This document shows positions 33,031 to 43,997 of a DNA stretch of 64,000 bases, in pieces. The stretch is from the NCBI GenBank assembly GCA_016648135.1, contig JADDOH010000524.1:1-64000 (forward strand), read 5' to 3'. The first letter of the stretch is position 1. Every line of letters begins with the position of its first letter. The position numbers were made by a program, and so were the translations under genes. The stretch comes from Agrypnia vestita (Eukaryota > Arthropoda > Insecta > Trichoptera > Phryganeidae). The notes beneath the pieces were generated by a model, which was not told the DNA's origin, made no database searches, and was given only the letters and a program-made list of their open reading frames with translations.

Positions 33031-33587
33031 TATTTTCTAGATTCTTGCCTAAATTTTGAGTTCAAAAAATTTCAACACTATTTATCAAAGTTTTTTTTTC
33101 AAAATTGCCGACTCGTCTTTTGTAAGACAACCGAAAATAATATAGGTACGTAGGAATATAAATTCATTCGCTTTAATACAAATAAAATGTGGCATAAAAT
33201 AAGTTATTATAAATTTATCTGTAACTGTAGTTTAGTTTATTTAAATGTTTTAGTATGAAAATAATCATCATTTACACACTTATTTGTTTGTTTTATCTAT
33301 GAATGTAGGGGTCTGTCTAGCTACAAGTTCTTGTCAACGATTGAAAAAAAAAATACGATGTTTTTTATAACTAATGTTGATTTTAATACTGAATGACTTA
33401 TCATCACATTTTTTATCCAGTGGTAGGCATAGAGGATAGAACGCCACACTCTTCTATTTGACATACCACTCCGTTCATACATCTTCTCGTGCACGGTCAT
33501 CAACAGTCAACCAACAGTTTCGTTCTCAAATATATGCTCTAACTGATACGTCAGTATGTATGGATGTATTATGTATTATGTACAGAT
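33031..33587. other. Spacer with a possible RTE scrap
   Basis: Minus strand 33400-33500 reads SNRRVWRSILYAYHW, similar to the RTE ending at 35450 (RRVWRSIFSAYPHG). Too short for a firm call. Confidence 0.4.
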
Positions 33588-33657
33588 GTATTAACCTAAC
33601 CTAATCTAACATAACCTAACCTAGCCTAATCTAACCCAACCTAACTTAACCTTACCT
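33588..33657. repeat. Degenerate (CCTAA)n telomere-like tract
   Basis: About fourteen pentamers close to CTAAC/CTAAT, i.e. degenerate copies of the insect telomere repeat (TTAGG on the other strand). Interrupted by variant units; an interstitial tract, not a chromosome end. Confidence 0.65.
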
Positions 33658-34339
33658 TTTGAGCGCGGCTGTTAATAAAAATAAATTGAAAAGGTGCTAT
33701 CTCGGGAGGGAAACGGCATCATCAAGTCTGACAGAAACGGATGCTTACAAACTCGTTACCAAAACGAAGATTGGATTCAAATGTTGCCCTTATTGGTGCG
33801 AAGCACGTTGCTTGGAAGAGCGCCCTTCTATTCTACTAAGCCTTATGATCCATATAACTTGAATGTCAAGCGAGAGATGGTCAGATAGTACAGAAGTCCC
33901 TTTATAACCTTTAAGATGAAACTCTCATGACATCAGCGCTGTGATGGTTGCTACATCACAATTGTAATCTTTGCTTACTTTCCTAAGTCTGTCTTTTTTC
34001 ATTATTTACATTAACTCCCCTCCCGTTACAAAACCTTCCCTTAAAATTATTTTATTTCCAACTATATCACACTAGAAAGGGTTTTATTTTAAAAGTGTTG
34101 CTTTAAAGTGTCTGGTGATGACTCGGCTCCATGGATGAGATTTTTATAAAATTTCTCCATTACACCTCCATAAAATTTTTTAGAAGGAAGGAAGGTAGTT
34201 AAGATAGGATAAGATTACATAATTTTTATTAACATATTTTACGAGAAGAGTAACTACAAAGTCAATTATGTGATAAAATAATAATAATAATAACATTAAT
34301 CACCTGTTTCACCTTTGATAGGCTCAGCCTTATCCTGGC
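33658..34339. other. Spacer
   Basis: Two overlapping 60-70-codon frames near 33659-33888 have no recognisable domain. An (ATA)n run lies near 34273. Confidence 0.4.
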
Positions 34340-34828
34340 TAGGGAATGCAATCCCGATCCCGCGAGATCTCGAGGCATTTTACCAGATCAATCCCGAACC
34401 GAAAAATCGGACGAGATTGATCAGCATTTTGTATGTTTAATTGTATATGTCTATAGAGCTTTTAGTAAGTACTTAAAACATGTATGTTCATGTCACATTC
34501 AAATAATGAAAATAGCTTTGAATAATATTTGCTGTATTTTATCAACATAGTAATATAAACTACTACTAGTTAGTAGTTTTTACTCTACTACATTGACTGA
34601 TTGATGCTTGGAAAAACGCCTACGAAAACATTAACGCAATGATTAATAATGAGCATTTTATTAAAATTGCCGATATAAAAATGCAAGGCATTGTCGTTAA
34701 TTGCTATTCAGCTCTATAAACAAACAAAAAAACATAAAAAGTATTCGGGATCCCGACCCGTAGGGATTGTAAATTCTAATCTCGAGGGATCCCGAAAGGG
34801 CAATCCCGACTCGGGATTGCATTCCCTA
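34340..34828. mobile_element. hAT-like non-autonomous element
   Basis: Terminal inverted repeats TAGGGAATGCAATCCCGA and the same sequence inverted at the right end. Flanking 8-mers ATCCTGGC (34332-34339) and GTCCTGGC (34829-34836) agree at seven of eight bases, the size of a hAT target duplication. Subterminal CGGGAT words recur in both orientations. No transposase frame. Confidence 0.82.
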
Positions 34829-34874
34829 GTCCTGGCTACTTTACTAGACTTTTGTTTGCGTTAGAACTTTCGTT

Positions 34875-35470
34875 AAGAAAGATATAGAGAGGAGAGTGAC
34901 TGCCGGGAATAGGGTGAACGGTGCTTTGATGCAATAATCTCTAATAGAAATATGTCTGCCGAGGCAAAACTAGCGGTACATAATGGAGTTCTGATACCGA
35001 CACTAATGTACGGAAGTGAAGCCTGGAGCTGGCAGAAGAGGAACGAAAGTAGATTGAATGCAGTGGAGATGAGGTCCCTTAGACGTATGTGTGGCAAATC
35101 CGTGTATGATAGAGTAAATAATGAAGATATTAGGAATGAATGTAAAGCTGATCGTAGCGTAATACATAAAAATAGGGTCGTTTGGGCATGTTGAGCGAAT
35201 GAATGAGGAAAGAATGGTAAGAAAGATATATGATGCAAGTGTTGACTGCGCCAGAAAGAGAGGGCGACCACGGAAGACGTGGCATGACCAGATTAACCAG
35301 GTACTGGAAGATGGTCCTGTTAGAAGCCTGAACAACCGTCGAGTTTGCATGCGAAGATGTATGAATGTGGACGAAGCAAAAGTTGTATGTCAGGACAGAA
35401 GAGTATGGCGCTCTATCTTCTCTGCCTACCCCCACGGGGAAACGGCGTGATGGTAAGTTAGTTAAGTTAG
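34875..35470 (+). mobile_element. 5'-truncated RTE-like LINE with 14-bp target duplication
   Basis: Encodes the RT C terminus in three pieces of shifted frame: ERRVTAGNRVNGALM, then LAVHNGVLIPTLMYGSEAW and LNAVEMRSLRRMCG (34952-35194), then GRPRKTWHDQINQVLEDG and RRVWRSIFSAYPHG (35199-35450). It ends in a GTTA-rich tail (35451-35470). TTAGAACTTTCGTT stands on both sides (34861-34874 and 35471-35484) as a perfect target duplication. The perfect duplication indicates a recent insertion, but the frames are broken. Confidence 0.88.
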
Positions 35471-35484
35471 TTAGAACTTTCGTT

Positions 35485-36334
35485 CTTTGTTTGCGTTGAA
35501 ACTTCTATAATTTATCATAATTAATAATTTATCCCCCTGTGGACAAAATCCAGTAATTTCGTTCGCAGAACTTGCATATAAAAATGTTGTTGTAAATGTA
35601 TAGAATGCATTTACGCTACGTGGTGCGAATTAAATTATTTTTAAAGAATCGTATCATTTTTTCCTCAACATCATAGGTAAACAAACAATAAAAACAAACT
35701 CGTAAATCTCTTATCAGAATTTCAATAATTTGCGCAGCCGGGTGCGCGCTGTTATTTTTCCCGGCCGCTTCACAATAGCAGCCGACGGCGGACAAACAAA
35801 CGCGGCGATTGTGAATCAGAGGCAGAACGGGTTCCTCCCGGTAAACACTTATTAGATAAATTATAAAATGCTTAATTTACATTTGACATGAAAATGATAC
35901 TCGCAGCCCGATTACCGGACAAACAAATAATAATTGAGTCTCGAACAAAGAACAATGTTGCCGTGTTCTTTGTTTCCATGTTTATGATGCTGTTGTACCG
36001 GGTACGTGCTCGCAGTGCATGTACCCATGTTCTCATGCATTATGTACAGCAGCGTCGTTATATAATATAATCTACACGTATAAAAACATTGTCGGATTAG
36101 CTGTCTATTCTGTGTACAATCATACATTTTGTATTAATGGAAAACTCTTTGTATAAACCACTATTGAACAATCAATATGTTGCGAGGTCAATGGTCCCTT
36201 CATTAGGATGCAAAATATACTTAAAATTGATAATGGATGTGTAGATATTAACAAAAATAAATAATAAATATTTGGGAGTTGATTAACTAATTAGAAACTA
36301 ATGTGAAAGGAGATGTAAAAGGTATCAATTTGGA
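35485..36334. other. Spacer with a GC-rich patch
   Basis: 35730-35850 is GC-rich (GCCGGGTGCGCGCTG). No open frame or domain can be supported. Confidence 0.4.
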
Positions 36335-36875
36335 AAAAAGTAACCCATAAAAACCATGTTTTTATTATACTCCCTTTCTTTGTAAAATATAACAACAATT
36401 AAAGACGAATTAAAACATATAACATAACACTATACTTACAGTAATTTAATATATTTCTAAAATGTCAGATGTTTTGAGCTTTGACACTTCATGCTTTGAA
36501 GATTAAATTCTAAAAACATTTGTCAGTCAATTTAGATTTTCGACATTCGTAGTGAAGTACCTATTATGAATACCGACGGAGTAATTTAAATTTAGAAAAT
36601 ATTCCGCGACGTTATCGGGCCGCCATGCAAGTAATCAAACTTTTCTAATGATTCCATTTGAAAAAAACAATAAAATTTCTAAAAATCCGAAATTATACTA
36701 TAATTATTAATTTTTTTAACGAAAATTTGATAGATCTTCTTGATCGTCGCCACGAGTCTACTTGCCAAGTTTCAACTCGATTGGATCACGGGAAAAGGGT
36801 TAAAAATTGATCCAAAGTTTTTTCACCCGGCAAGCACGCAGACGCCACGAGTTAAAAGAAAGGAAGTAAAAAGGA
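36335..36875 (-). mobile_element. Non-autonomous repeat, GCTTGC family, copy 2
   Basis: Reverse orientation relative to 17030-17575 and alignable across almost its full length, including the middle part (TACCGACGGAGTAATTTAAA here, its complement in copy 1). Ends with CCCATAAAAACCATG at the left and ACTCGTGGCGTCTG-type sequence (inverted) at the right. Confidence 0.75.
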
Positions 36876-37515
36876 TTTGGATACTTATAATATTTAATTT
36901 GCTATTAACAAATTTTCTCAATTCTTTTGTTTTTCGAAATCAAAATTTCGAATTTATCTATCTGTAATCCAATAATATTTCTTTGTAAAAATTATAAATA
37001 TTATGTCAAAATAATGGTCTGTTTGCAAAAGATGAATAGAAAATTTCGAATAATTACTGCTATTTAATTTGAAGGAACTATTGGCCTCGAAACATGTTTA
37101 TTATTAAAAATATAATGGTTTTGTACAGTCTTTTCTTTTTATTTAATATAAATAATGTTAGCACAAAGTGATTTTGCTATTATTGAAGAAAAACAAATTT
37201 TATATAATTTTTAAGACAATGTTTTTATATGTGCAGGAGTACATAGGTGCTATCCCCCTCCTAACTCTCCTCCCAATATAATTGTGTTTCTTATTTAATT
37301 TCATCCATTCCTTCCAATTTTACATTCATTGTAACCCTAGTTATTACCCATATAATATATACATTAACCCACCTTATACTTATCTAATACACAGAGGAAC
37401 TGAGTTTATTTTACTTAGATTACAGATAGATTTCTGTGTAAATAATTACGAATTGAAAATCTTGTAACATCGATGTCCTAATATCAGGGAGAAAATCGAC
37501 CCCAAAAAAACTTAA
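36876..37515. other. AT-rich spacer
   Basis: No gene or repeat recognised. Confidence 0.4.
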
Positions 37516-37564
37516 TGTCAAAGAAAACGTTTGCTTTGAGAAAGCAAACGCTCTCTTTGACATC
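37516..37564. repeat. Long imperfect hairpin
   Basis: ATGTCAAAGA...CGTTTGCTTT pairs with AAAGCAAACG...TCTTTGACAT around a GAG loop. About 20 paired bases with one 3-base internal loop. Confidence 0.7.
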
Positions 37565-37664
37565 ATGAATGCTAAAAACCTTTCAATAGTTTGAATCAGA
37601 AATTTAAAAAAAAAATATTTGACTTGTATCATTAATATAGAATTATTACATATAATATGTGGGG

Positions 37665-37863
37665 CAATATCCAAAAAAAAAATGCAGTCATCGAGGATTA
37701 CTAATTTATAATGTACTTAATTGGAGATTTTATAGAAAACGTGGTCTATAAATTTATAGCAAATATGATTTTGGAAGGGATAGATGTACAAATTCAGTAG
37801 ATTTTTAATTAGTAATCCTCGGTGACTGCGTTCAAAACATTTATATATTTTTTTGGATATTGC
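37665..37863. mobile_element. Small palindromic MITE, copy 2
   Basis: CAATATCCAAAAAAAAAATG at the left and ATATTTTTTTGGATATTG at the right, then GAGGATTACTAATT facing AATTAGTAATCCTC. A foldback of about 200 bp, related to 29203-29370. Confidence 0.7.
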
Positions 37864-38815
37864 TATCTTTGCTTTTATATGCCTCATATTATGTATAATT
37901 CATTTAACGATAGTTTGACGTTTTACAATAAAAGCGAAATTTTAATACACTTAGTTAACAGCCGCTTAAAGTTATAATACAAATTTAACAAAATTCTTAA
38001 TATGTATTCGATTACGCCGAGAATCGTTGCATATCACGTGATAGACTCCGGTGACCTTTAATTTCTATTTATTTTCTACATTGTTTTTAATTTGTCAGAC
38101 ATAATAAAATTTATTATATTATTGAGATTAAGAAGACACTTTTTTTTTAGTTCTGCTTTTTAAATTTTTGTCATGTCACCTTATCAAGGCATTAACAATA
38201 CAATTGAATTTATATGAAAATGTTGAAAGGCAGAGTCATATAATTTTAGTGGTGCCAATAAACTCTAGTAGAGTTATAACAGTGTTTAACATACAAATTA
38301 TATTTAACGAACATAACAAGTGTTGTGTCCATAATTGTTATAAATTTTATCTACATCATACTTTAATATCACACTGGGACTATCTGTCGGAGGTCACAAA
38401 ATATCTGCTGGATAAAAAATAAAAATAAAATATAATCAAGCAATTTTTGTAAGTTTTATTTCGCGATATCGTTGATCCAAGGTATGACGAATGAAGTGAA
38501 TGGCTAAGGATCACAAGGGCCAAGAAAAAACCCGCAAGGTCTGCAAACACAATTCCACTTCGCATGTAAATGGCATATTGTGAACGTGTCTAGACATAAA
38601 GTCAGATGCTCACACTTGGAGCTTAATGAGCTCACATTATGTATCAGCTGATATTACCACGGCTGACCTACAATAGTTATTCAAATCTTTGTATTCATAA
38701 TCAAAGATTATTATTGTTTTCCAAAAAAAATATACGTTAGGATATGTAAAAAAATGTTCGCAGACCATCAGAATATTCTGATTGAGCCAATACTTAACCA
38801 ATATACAGGGTTATT
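37864..38815. other. AT-rich spacer
   Basis: An 84-codon frame at 38168-38422 lacks a recognisable domain. Nothing else is seen. Confidence 0.35.
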
Positions 38816-38885
38816 TTGAAAACATTAATAAATTCGCAGGACTACATTCCTGCCTTGATTATGAAAAAGTATGGATTCACTGCCT
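38816..38885. mobile_element. TA-flanked foldback MITE, partial copy 2
   Basis: TA followed by CAGGGTTATTTTGAAAACAT matches the left end of 44386-44924 for about 65 bases and then stops. The second half is missing. Confidence 0.65.
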
Positions 38886-39577
38886 TTTAGCTTATTTGAG
38901 CAGAATAGCGTACTGCGTTTTAAATAAGTAATGTATTATTTATTATGTCATTCTGTTCCCAATATTCTGTTAGTGTCATTATAAACAAAATAATACACAC
39001 GCCAGTAACCACAAAAAACCATATACACAAGGCAGAATAGCTCGGAAAACCCTTAGCGGAGGAATATAATCGTAGACAAACGTACCCAATAGAGTGTATT
39101 GCGGTAACTACAGAGATATTAATGAATCATGTGGAGCGAAGATCTAGATGTCCTAAAAATTCGTTCATAAAATTTAAATTCGGTTAGCTATCAGTCAGTA
39201 GAATATAATTTTAATAATGCCACATACTTCAGGGTAAATTGTTTAAGTTTGATAGCTTCCCTATGTTTCGTTGACGAAAACTTTCAAGTGGTGCGAAGTC
39301 AGGTATGCAAACCCCCCTAAAGCGCTAGTCTATACTCGCGCATCAACTAAGTATGGCAATATGTGCAACAACAAAAGTATTGCAAGCCAATATCTTAACA
39401 TCAACACATACTCATCACATCAGCCCTGATGATGGACCCTGCAGACCCCAAACCTCGGCCAGAGAGGTCAGATAAATGCGGTAGAATATCCCAAAAAACT
39501 AAAGACAGAAGAATCGATATATGTACAAGTTTTTGACTCCCGAGTGCTGCAATTGATGTGAATTTGGTAGGGGTTTC
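38886..39577. other. Spacer with a piece shared with 51158-51637
   Basis: 39427-39520 (GATGATGGACCCTGCA...AAACCTCGGCCAGAGAGGTC...GGTAGAATATCCCA) matches the middle of the open frame at 51158-51637 in the reverse orientation. This shows the latter includes a dispersed repeat. Confidence 0.5.
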
Positions 39578-40333
39578 TTTTTTTTTTTTTTTTTGATGTG
39601 AGTTACAATTATGTATGGCCTTGCTTGCTATGTAAAAGGCTTATAATGTACCTCCCATTCCAACAAAGCTGGTAGCTATTACCAGCTTTGTTGGAATGGG
39701 AGGGATTTGTCCGTGGAACTTGGAACTCCTTCGCATTTGCCATGTGGAGAGGGAACCACGGGAAACCTCTCTCAGAAGAAGTCGGACCTGAGGGGACCTT
39801 CCTATACGTTCTTATGACCTTAGGCTCTTGTTTTAGTTATTATTTATTACTTTTAATGTCCTGACTTCATTCTCTAAGAAAGGTACCACCTCTCGTGATA
39901 AGTCCTTATGACTTATCACGGTTGCGATGTCTTTCCAGTTGACGTTCTTCTGTCTGCACGCTGCCTCCAGCTTGTGTCTTTGTGTGCTGAAAATGGGACA
40001 AAACATCAACAGGTGGTAAACATCCTGTATGGCAGTTTCGTCGCAGGGGCATGTGTCGTCATTAATTATTTTGAGACGGTGATGGTAACTCTCGAATAGG
40101 CCGTATCCTGTTAGCATCTGTGTTAGTTCAAAGGTCGGGGTTACCGAGGCTCTGAGCTTCTGAGCGTCCAGGACTGATGGGAAAAACATCTTTGTCACCT
40201 TTCCCGTCGCTTCGGACACATACCTTTGGTTCCAGGCATCATGTGTTCTTTCATGTATATTCCGTCTTGCTATGTGGGAATTTAGAGTAATCTGGAGCAG
40301 TTTTCTTGGTTGTAGCTTCCCTCGCTTTTTCAT
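39578..40333 (-). mobile_element. LINE 3' end (R1/I-like) with poly(A) tail
   Basis: Minus strand. A 166-codon frame (39833-40333) reads like the C terminus of an R1/I-type LINE RT: HDAWNQRYVSEATGK, KMFFPSVLDAQ, ELTQMLTGYGLFESYHHRL, then a Cys/His cluster CPCDE...VYHLLMFCPIF. A 3' UTR of about 240 bases follows, with a perfect 24-bp hairpin (39651-39703), and a 17-base poly-T at 39578-39594 (poly-A on the minus strand). The 5' part is absent or decayed. Confidence 0.75.
39651..39703. repeat. Perfect 24-bp hairpin
   Basis: CCTCCCATTCCAACAAAGCT plus GGTA (39651-39674) pairs without mismatch with 39680-39703 across the five-base loop GCTAT. It lies in the apparent 3' UTR of the LINE fragment. 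Confidence 0.9.
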
Positions 40334-40741
40334 TGGCTTTCTTTTGGTAGGGGGTTCGGTGCTTGTTGTTCATTCACTCTCTCCACATGATGGGTCGTGG
40401 ACCACCGAAGTCTTCCCAATTTCATGAATTTTGTGACGCTTGGTTCTTCGAACAAAGCATTAAAGCCGCCCTTAATTCTATTGAACCCCAAAGGCGGGGA
40501 ACAACAATGAACAGAGAATAATGGAAGACACTCGCGATGGCCTTCATCTAGGAATTGATTAAAAATAACTGCTGATAATAATGTGGTGCACACCGTCGCA
40601 AACGGCTCTCATCACGAATATTATAATAATACGTTTCATAACGTGCGATATGTTCCTGAAGGTCAAGAACTGGCTGATTTTTTATGACACCGCCATATTT
40701 TTTGTCTACGTCACGTAGGTAGGTACTCGTTTTCGATAATC
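40334..40741. other. Spacer
   Basis: Minus-strand frames 40330-40593 and 40548-40763 follow the LINE frame in order but show no domain that I recognise. Confidence 0.35.
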
Positions 40742-40955
40742 GGCCGTATTCTGAAAATGGCAATATTCGGATCTTAAGATTGTTATCCCAACACTAAGAG
40801 ACGAGAATAAAAAAATAAATAAACGAGACGTAGATATACGTCGATGTTTGTTTCTACTTGAGAGAGAGAGAGGGAGAAAGAAGTACATGACGGTTATCCG
40901 TCAAACGTCAAAATACAATTTACATCAAGACGCTGCGGGAGAAGAAATTAATAAG
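40742..40955. mobile_element. Partial copy of the 43157-43827 foldback family
   Basis: TTCTGAAAATGGCAATATTC, TTATCCCAACACTAAGAGAC, AAATAAACGAGACGTAGA and the GAGAGAGGGAGAAAG block occur in the same order as around 43157 and 43430-43560. The right part ends with GAAGAAATTAATA. Confidence 0.6.
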
Positions 40956-41254
40956 GGCATATGAAATAATATTTTTTCAATAAGCTTTAAATCCAGCATT
41001 GGTGTTTATTTCATGTTTTTTTTGTCGAAACATGAGAATTGTGAGGTTACGTTTGCGATAGGTACTTCAGTACTCCTCGATAAGAAGGCACCGGATAAAT
41101 CAATCACTTTTCTAAAGGCATTGCAGACATCGGACACCGCAAATAAAGGTATTTACTTCGAGAGAGATATGAGAAAATGTAGGTACAAATCTCCTTATTT
41201 AAGTACAACGACACCGAGCACCTACGTATACCTACGTTTCGTTAATTACTCAAT

Positions 41255-41630
41255 TTATATTAACTCGTGGCGTCTGCTTGCTTGACGATAAAACTTTATA
41301 TCGATTTTTAACCCTTTTCCCGTGATCCAATCGAGCTGAAACTTTGCAAGTAGACTCGTGGCGACGATCATATCAAATTTTCGTAAAAAAATTCAAATTT
41401 TTAATGGTTTTTTCATACAACTTACTAAGTTGTATGAAAATATTTCAACGCGTCTGGTAGACACGGAACCTGATTATAGTATAATTTTGTATTTTTGGAA
41501 ATTTTTTATTGCTCTCCTCCGTAGCGTCGCTCGACCGGAGCCCAACGCGTAGGTTAAGCGCCAAACCAGTTTCCACTAGTAAATGAGAAAGGGAGTATGA
41601 TAAAAACTTGGTTACCCATAGGTAACATTT
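41255..41630 (+). mobile_element. Non-autonomous repeat, GCTTGC family, copy 3
   Basis: AACTCGTGGCGTCTGCTTGC at the left, CCCGTGATCCAATCGAGCTG in the middle, GAGAAAGGGAGTATGATAAA near the right. The centre is shorter than in copies 1 and 2. Confidence 0.72.
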
Positions 41631-41849
41631 TATTTTATTTTTATTCTCTATTAAGTATTGTGCTAACAATCTTAAGATCCAAATACAGTAGAGACTCGAT
41701 TAACCGGACTAATTGTTGACGTAAGGCATTCGGATAATCGAAAATCCGGATAACTGAATGTATGAAGAAAAGCAATTTTTGTAAATATGTACCTACATAT
41801 GTATTATTAATTATAGAACAACAACTTACCTCGCCCGTGTACACATAAT

Positions 41850-41957
41850 TCAAGGTGTTTATTAAAAACATTTTCTTAATATCACTTATTGTGGAAGAAC
41901 CTCAACCATACTTATCAGCTAACTTGCGACCGGTTTCTCCTTTTTTTAATAAATCAA
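41850..41957 (-). pseudogene. pogo/Tigger transposase HTH remnant
   Basis: The minus strand reads LLKKGETGRKLADKYG, an in-frame stop, then GSSTISDIKK. This is the Psq/CENP-B-type DNA-binding helix-turn-helix at the N terminus of pogo and jerky-like transposases (a KGETG...LA..YGV..STISDI pattern is usual). The code is cut on its upstream side by insertion of family X at about 41961. There is no room for the DDE catalytic part before the left end, so the element is deleted. Confidence 0.72.
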
Positions 41958-41960
41958 TAA

Positions 41961-42636
41961 TATGTATTGACGCGTAACATCTTTCCTCTCGCTTTCCTGC
42001 AATCTGTGGCAGTGATTTCGTGAAAATGGACGGAAATGCGTAACAGGAAATAAGACGCCTGGGAAGCGCATTTAACCAATGAGCGCGCGCGATGGAAAAA
42101 AATCAGTGTCCAGCAAGCGCCATCACAGCGAAGATGCACACTTCCAACAGCCAACGCTTCTGATTTTGTATATATGTTACGTGGCTGGCGTCAAGCGTGT
42201 GGATGTTGTAACTGATATATTTTGGCTTATACCTTCAAAACTATCCAATAAAACTTATTTTGACATCAATGTTAACAATAACTACCCTTAATGACTTAAA
42301 TTCTCAAATTTTATGTAATTTATGTGATCATTTTTAAATATTTATTCAAAATTTTCATACGATATATCTGGCGGCACACTACCGCCATCCATGAAAATGA
42401 CCAAACACATTTCTAAACAAAATGCGTATGTAGATATACGGTACCTACCTAGTCCGGCAAAATACAAAAATAAATAAATCACATATATTTTCTTTATTTT
42501 CGTTTACTAATTAATAAATATATAGGTATTTTTTAAATTTTGATGTTAATTTCTGTTCTTGCTCAATTGATATATTTAATTGTGAGATGTCAAATGTTAC
42601 ACATCATATGCGACTACTGTAAGGCTCGCTCGATTT
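41961..42636 (+). mobile_element. Unclassified repeat family X, copy 2
   Basis: GCGTAACATCTTTCCTCTCG at the left to CGACTACTGTAAGGCTCGCT at the right. The centre (CATCACAGCGAAGATGCACA, GGCGGCACACTACCGCCATC) matches the long copy at 27994-29114 from about 28535 on. It interrupts the pogo transposase remnant. Confidence 0.7.
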
Positions 42637-42655
42637 TTTTATCTTTATACTATAT

Positions 42656-43881
42656 TAGGGTTGCCAACCGTAAAATAGAGTATTGTACTCTATATCATGT
42701 AGGCGTACTCTATAATCTATAACACTAATAGAGGTCGCTAAAATACTCTTTTTTACATAACGTTTACTATACTAGTGCCAGTCACGCATATATGATGCAT
42801 ACCTATTATCGTAACCAAAAAAGTCGACTATTTACTTTTAATATGCTGGTGTTCCCAAGTTGGGAATCCCTATTCCCCAAGCCACACTCGAACGTTTCTG
42901 AACGCAGCCACTAATGTCAATCTGCGATGTCAATGTCACAAGGTGTTTTGAGGTTACTTTTATTTTGTCGCAAGAAAAAATGAACTTAGAGTTAAAATGT
43001 TTGGAGTCGTACAATTCTTTTGAAAACAATGAAAAATTGTTAAGTGCTGCAAAAAGTAGCAAAAAATATCTTTTCAAAAATTTGAAATAAATGATACTCT
43101 TTTTTATAAGTCCGTACTCTTTATTTGCCTCTTTTGAAATCAGATATACGGCCCGATTCTGAAAATAACAATGTCTGGATCTTTAAGATCTTTATCCCAA
43201 CACTTAATAGACGATAATAAAAATTAAAAATGTCCAGAGCGGATTTTGTAATTCTACGGCTCAAATACACTGTATTAAAAGATGATATAAGAAAGATTAT
43301 TTCTTACAAACGTATTAATTTCTTCATCCACAGTGTACAGATGAAATATCATGGCTTAACTTGTCATGACCGCGTATTCAAATCTTCCCATCTTGACATT
43401 TTTTGACAGATATGTCTGGATCTTTAAGATCTTTATCCCAACACTTAATAGACGATAATAAAAATTAAAAATAAACGAGACATAGCTTTACGTCGGTGTT
43501 TGTTTCTGTAAGTTTCTACATGAGATAGACATAGAGGGAGGGAGAAATATGTAAATTGTTATCTGTAAAATGTCATGATGGGAAGATTTGAATACGCGGT
43601 AACGCCGAACGCGGTCATGACAAGTTTAGCCATGATATTTCATCTGGACGCTGTGGATGAAGAAATTAATACGTTTGTAAGAAACAATCTTTCTTATATC
43701 ATCTTTTAATACAGTGTATTTGAGCCGTAGAATTACAAAATCCGCTCTGGACATTTTTAATTTTTACTATCGTCTATTAAGTGTTGGGATAAAGATCTTA
43801 AAGATCCAGACATTGTTATTTTCAGAACACGGATGATACTCTATTTCAGACTATTTCTTCTAATAAAAGTTGGCAACCCTA
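42656..43881. mobile_element. TIR element with TAGGGTTGCCAAC ends
   Basis: TAGGGTTGCCAAC (42656-42668) is inverted at 43869-43881. GATACTCT-type words recur near both ends. The ends are hAT-like, but flanking 8-mers do not match, so the family is uncertain. A 79-codon minus-strand frame (42838-43077) is unassigned. The foldback at 43157-43827 is nested inside. Confidence 0.6.
43157..43827. repeat. Large foldback element
   Basis: Arms of about 245 bp: TTCTGAAAATAACAATGTCT at the left is inverted at the right end. The pairing continues through ATCCCAACACTTAATAGACG, GTCCAGAGCGGATTTTGTAA and GATGAAATATCATGGC. The centre holds another copy of the first 60 bases of the left arm (43407 on). The right arm has a 15-base extra piece near 43605. 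Confidence 0.88.
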
Positions 43882-43997
43882 CGCGGGACGTAAACACACT
43901 TGCGACATGTCGGTGCACGCACGGATTTACCACAAAGTTATTTGATCGCTGTTGACAATCCGGATAATCGCGAATCCGGGTAATCGAGTCTCTACTG

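Larger units (their letters stand above)
41686..43997 (-). mobile_element. pogo/Tigger-type element filled with nested repeats
   Basis: Left end CAGTAGAGACTCGATTA after TA; right end TAATCGAGTCTCTACTG, its inverted copy, with CCGGATAATCG words inside each end. A transposase helix-turn-helix remnant lies at 41850-41957 on the minus strand. Most of the inside is not pogo but later insertions: family X (41961-42636) and a TIR element (42656-43881) that itself contains a foldback (43157-43827). The right TA is mutated to TG. Confidence 0.75.

Noticed and set aside
42656..43881. Firm assignment as a hAT element
   Set aside because: The TIR looks hAT-like, but the flanking 8-mers do not match, so only a TIR element is called.
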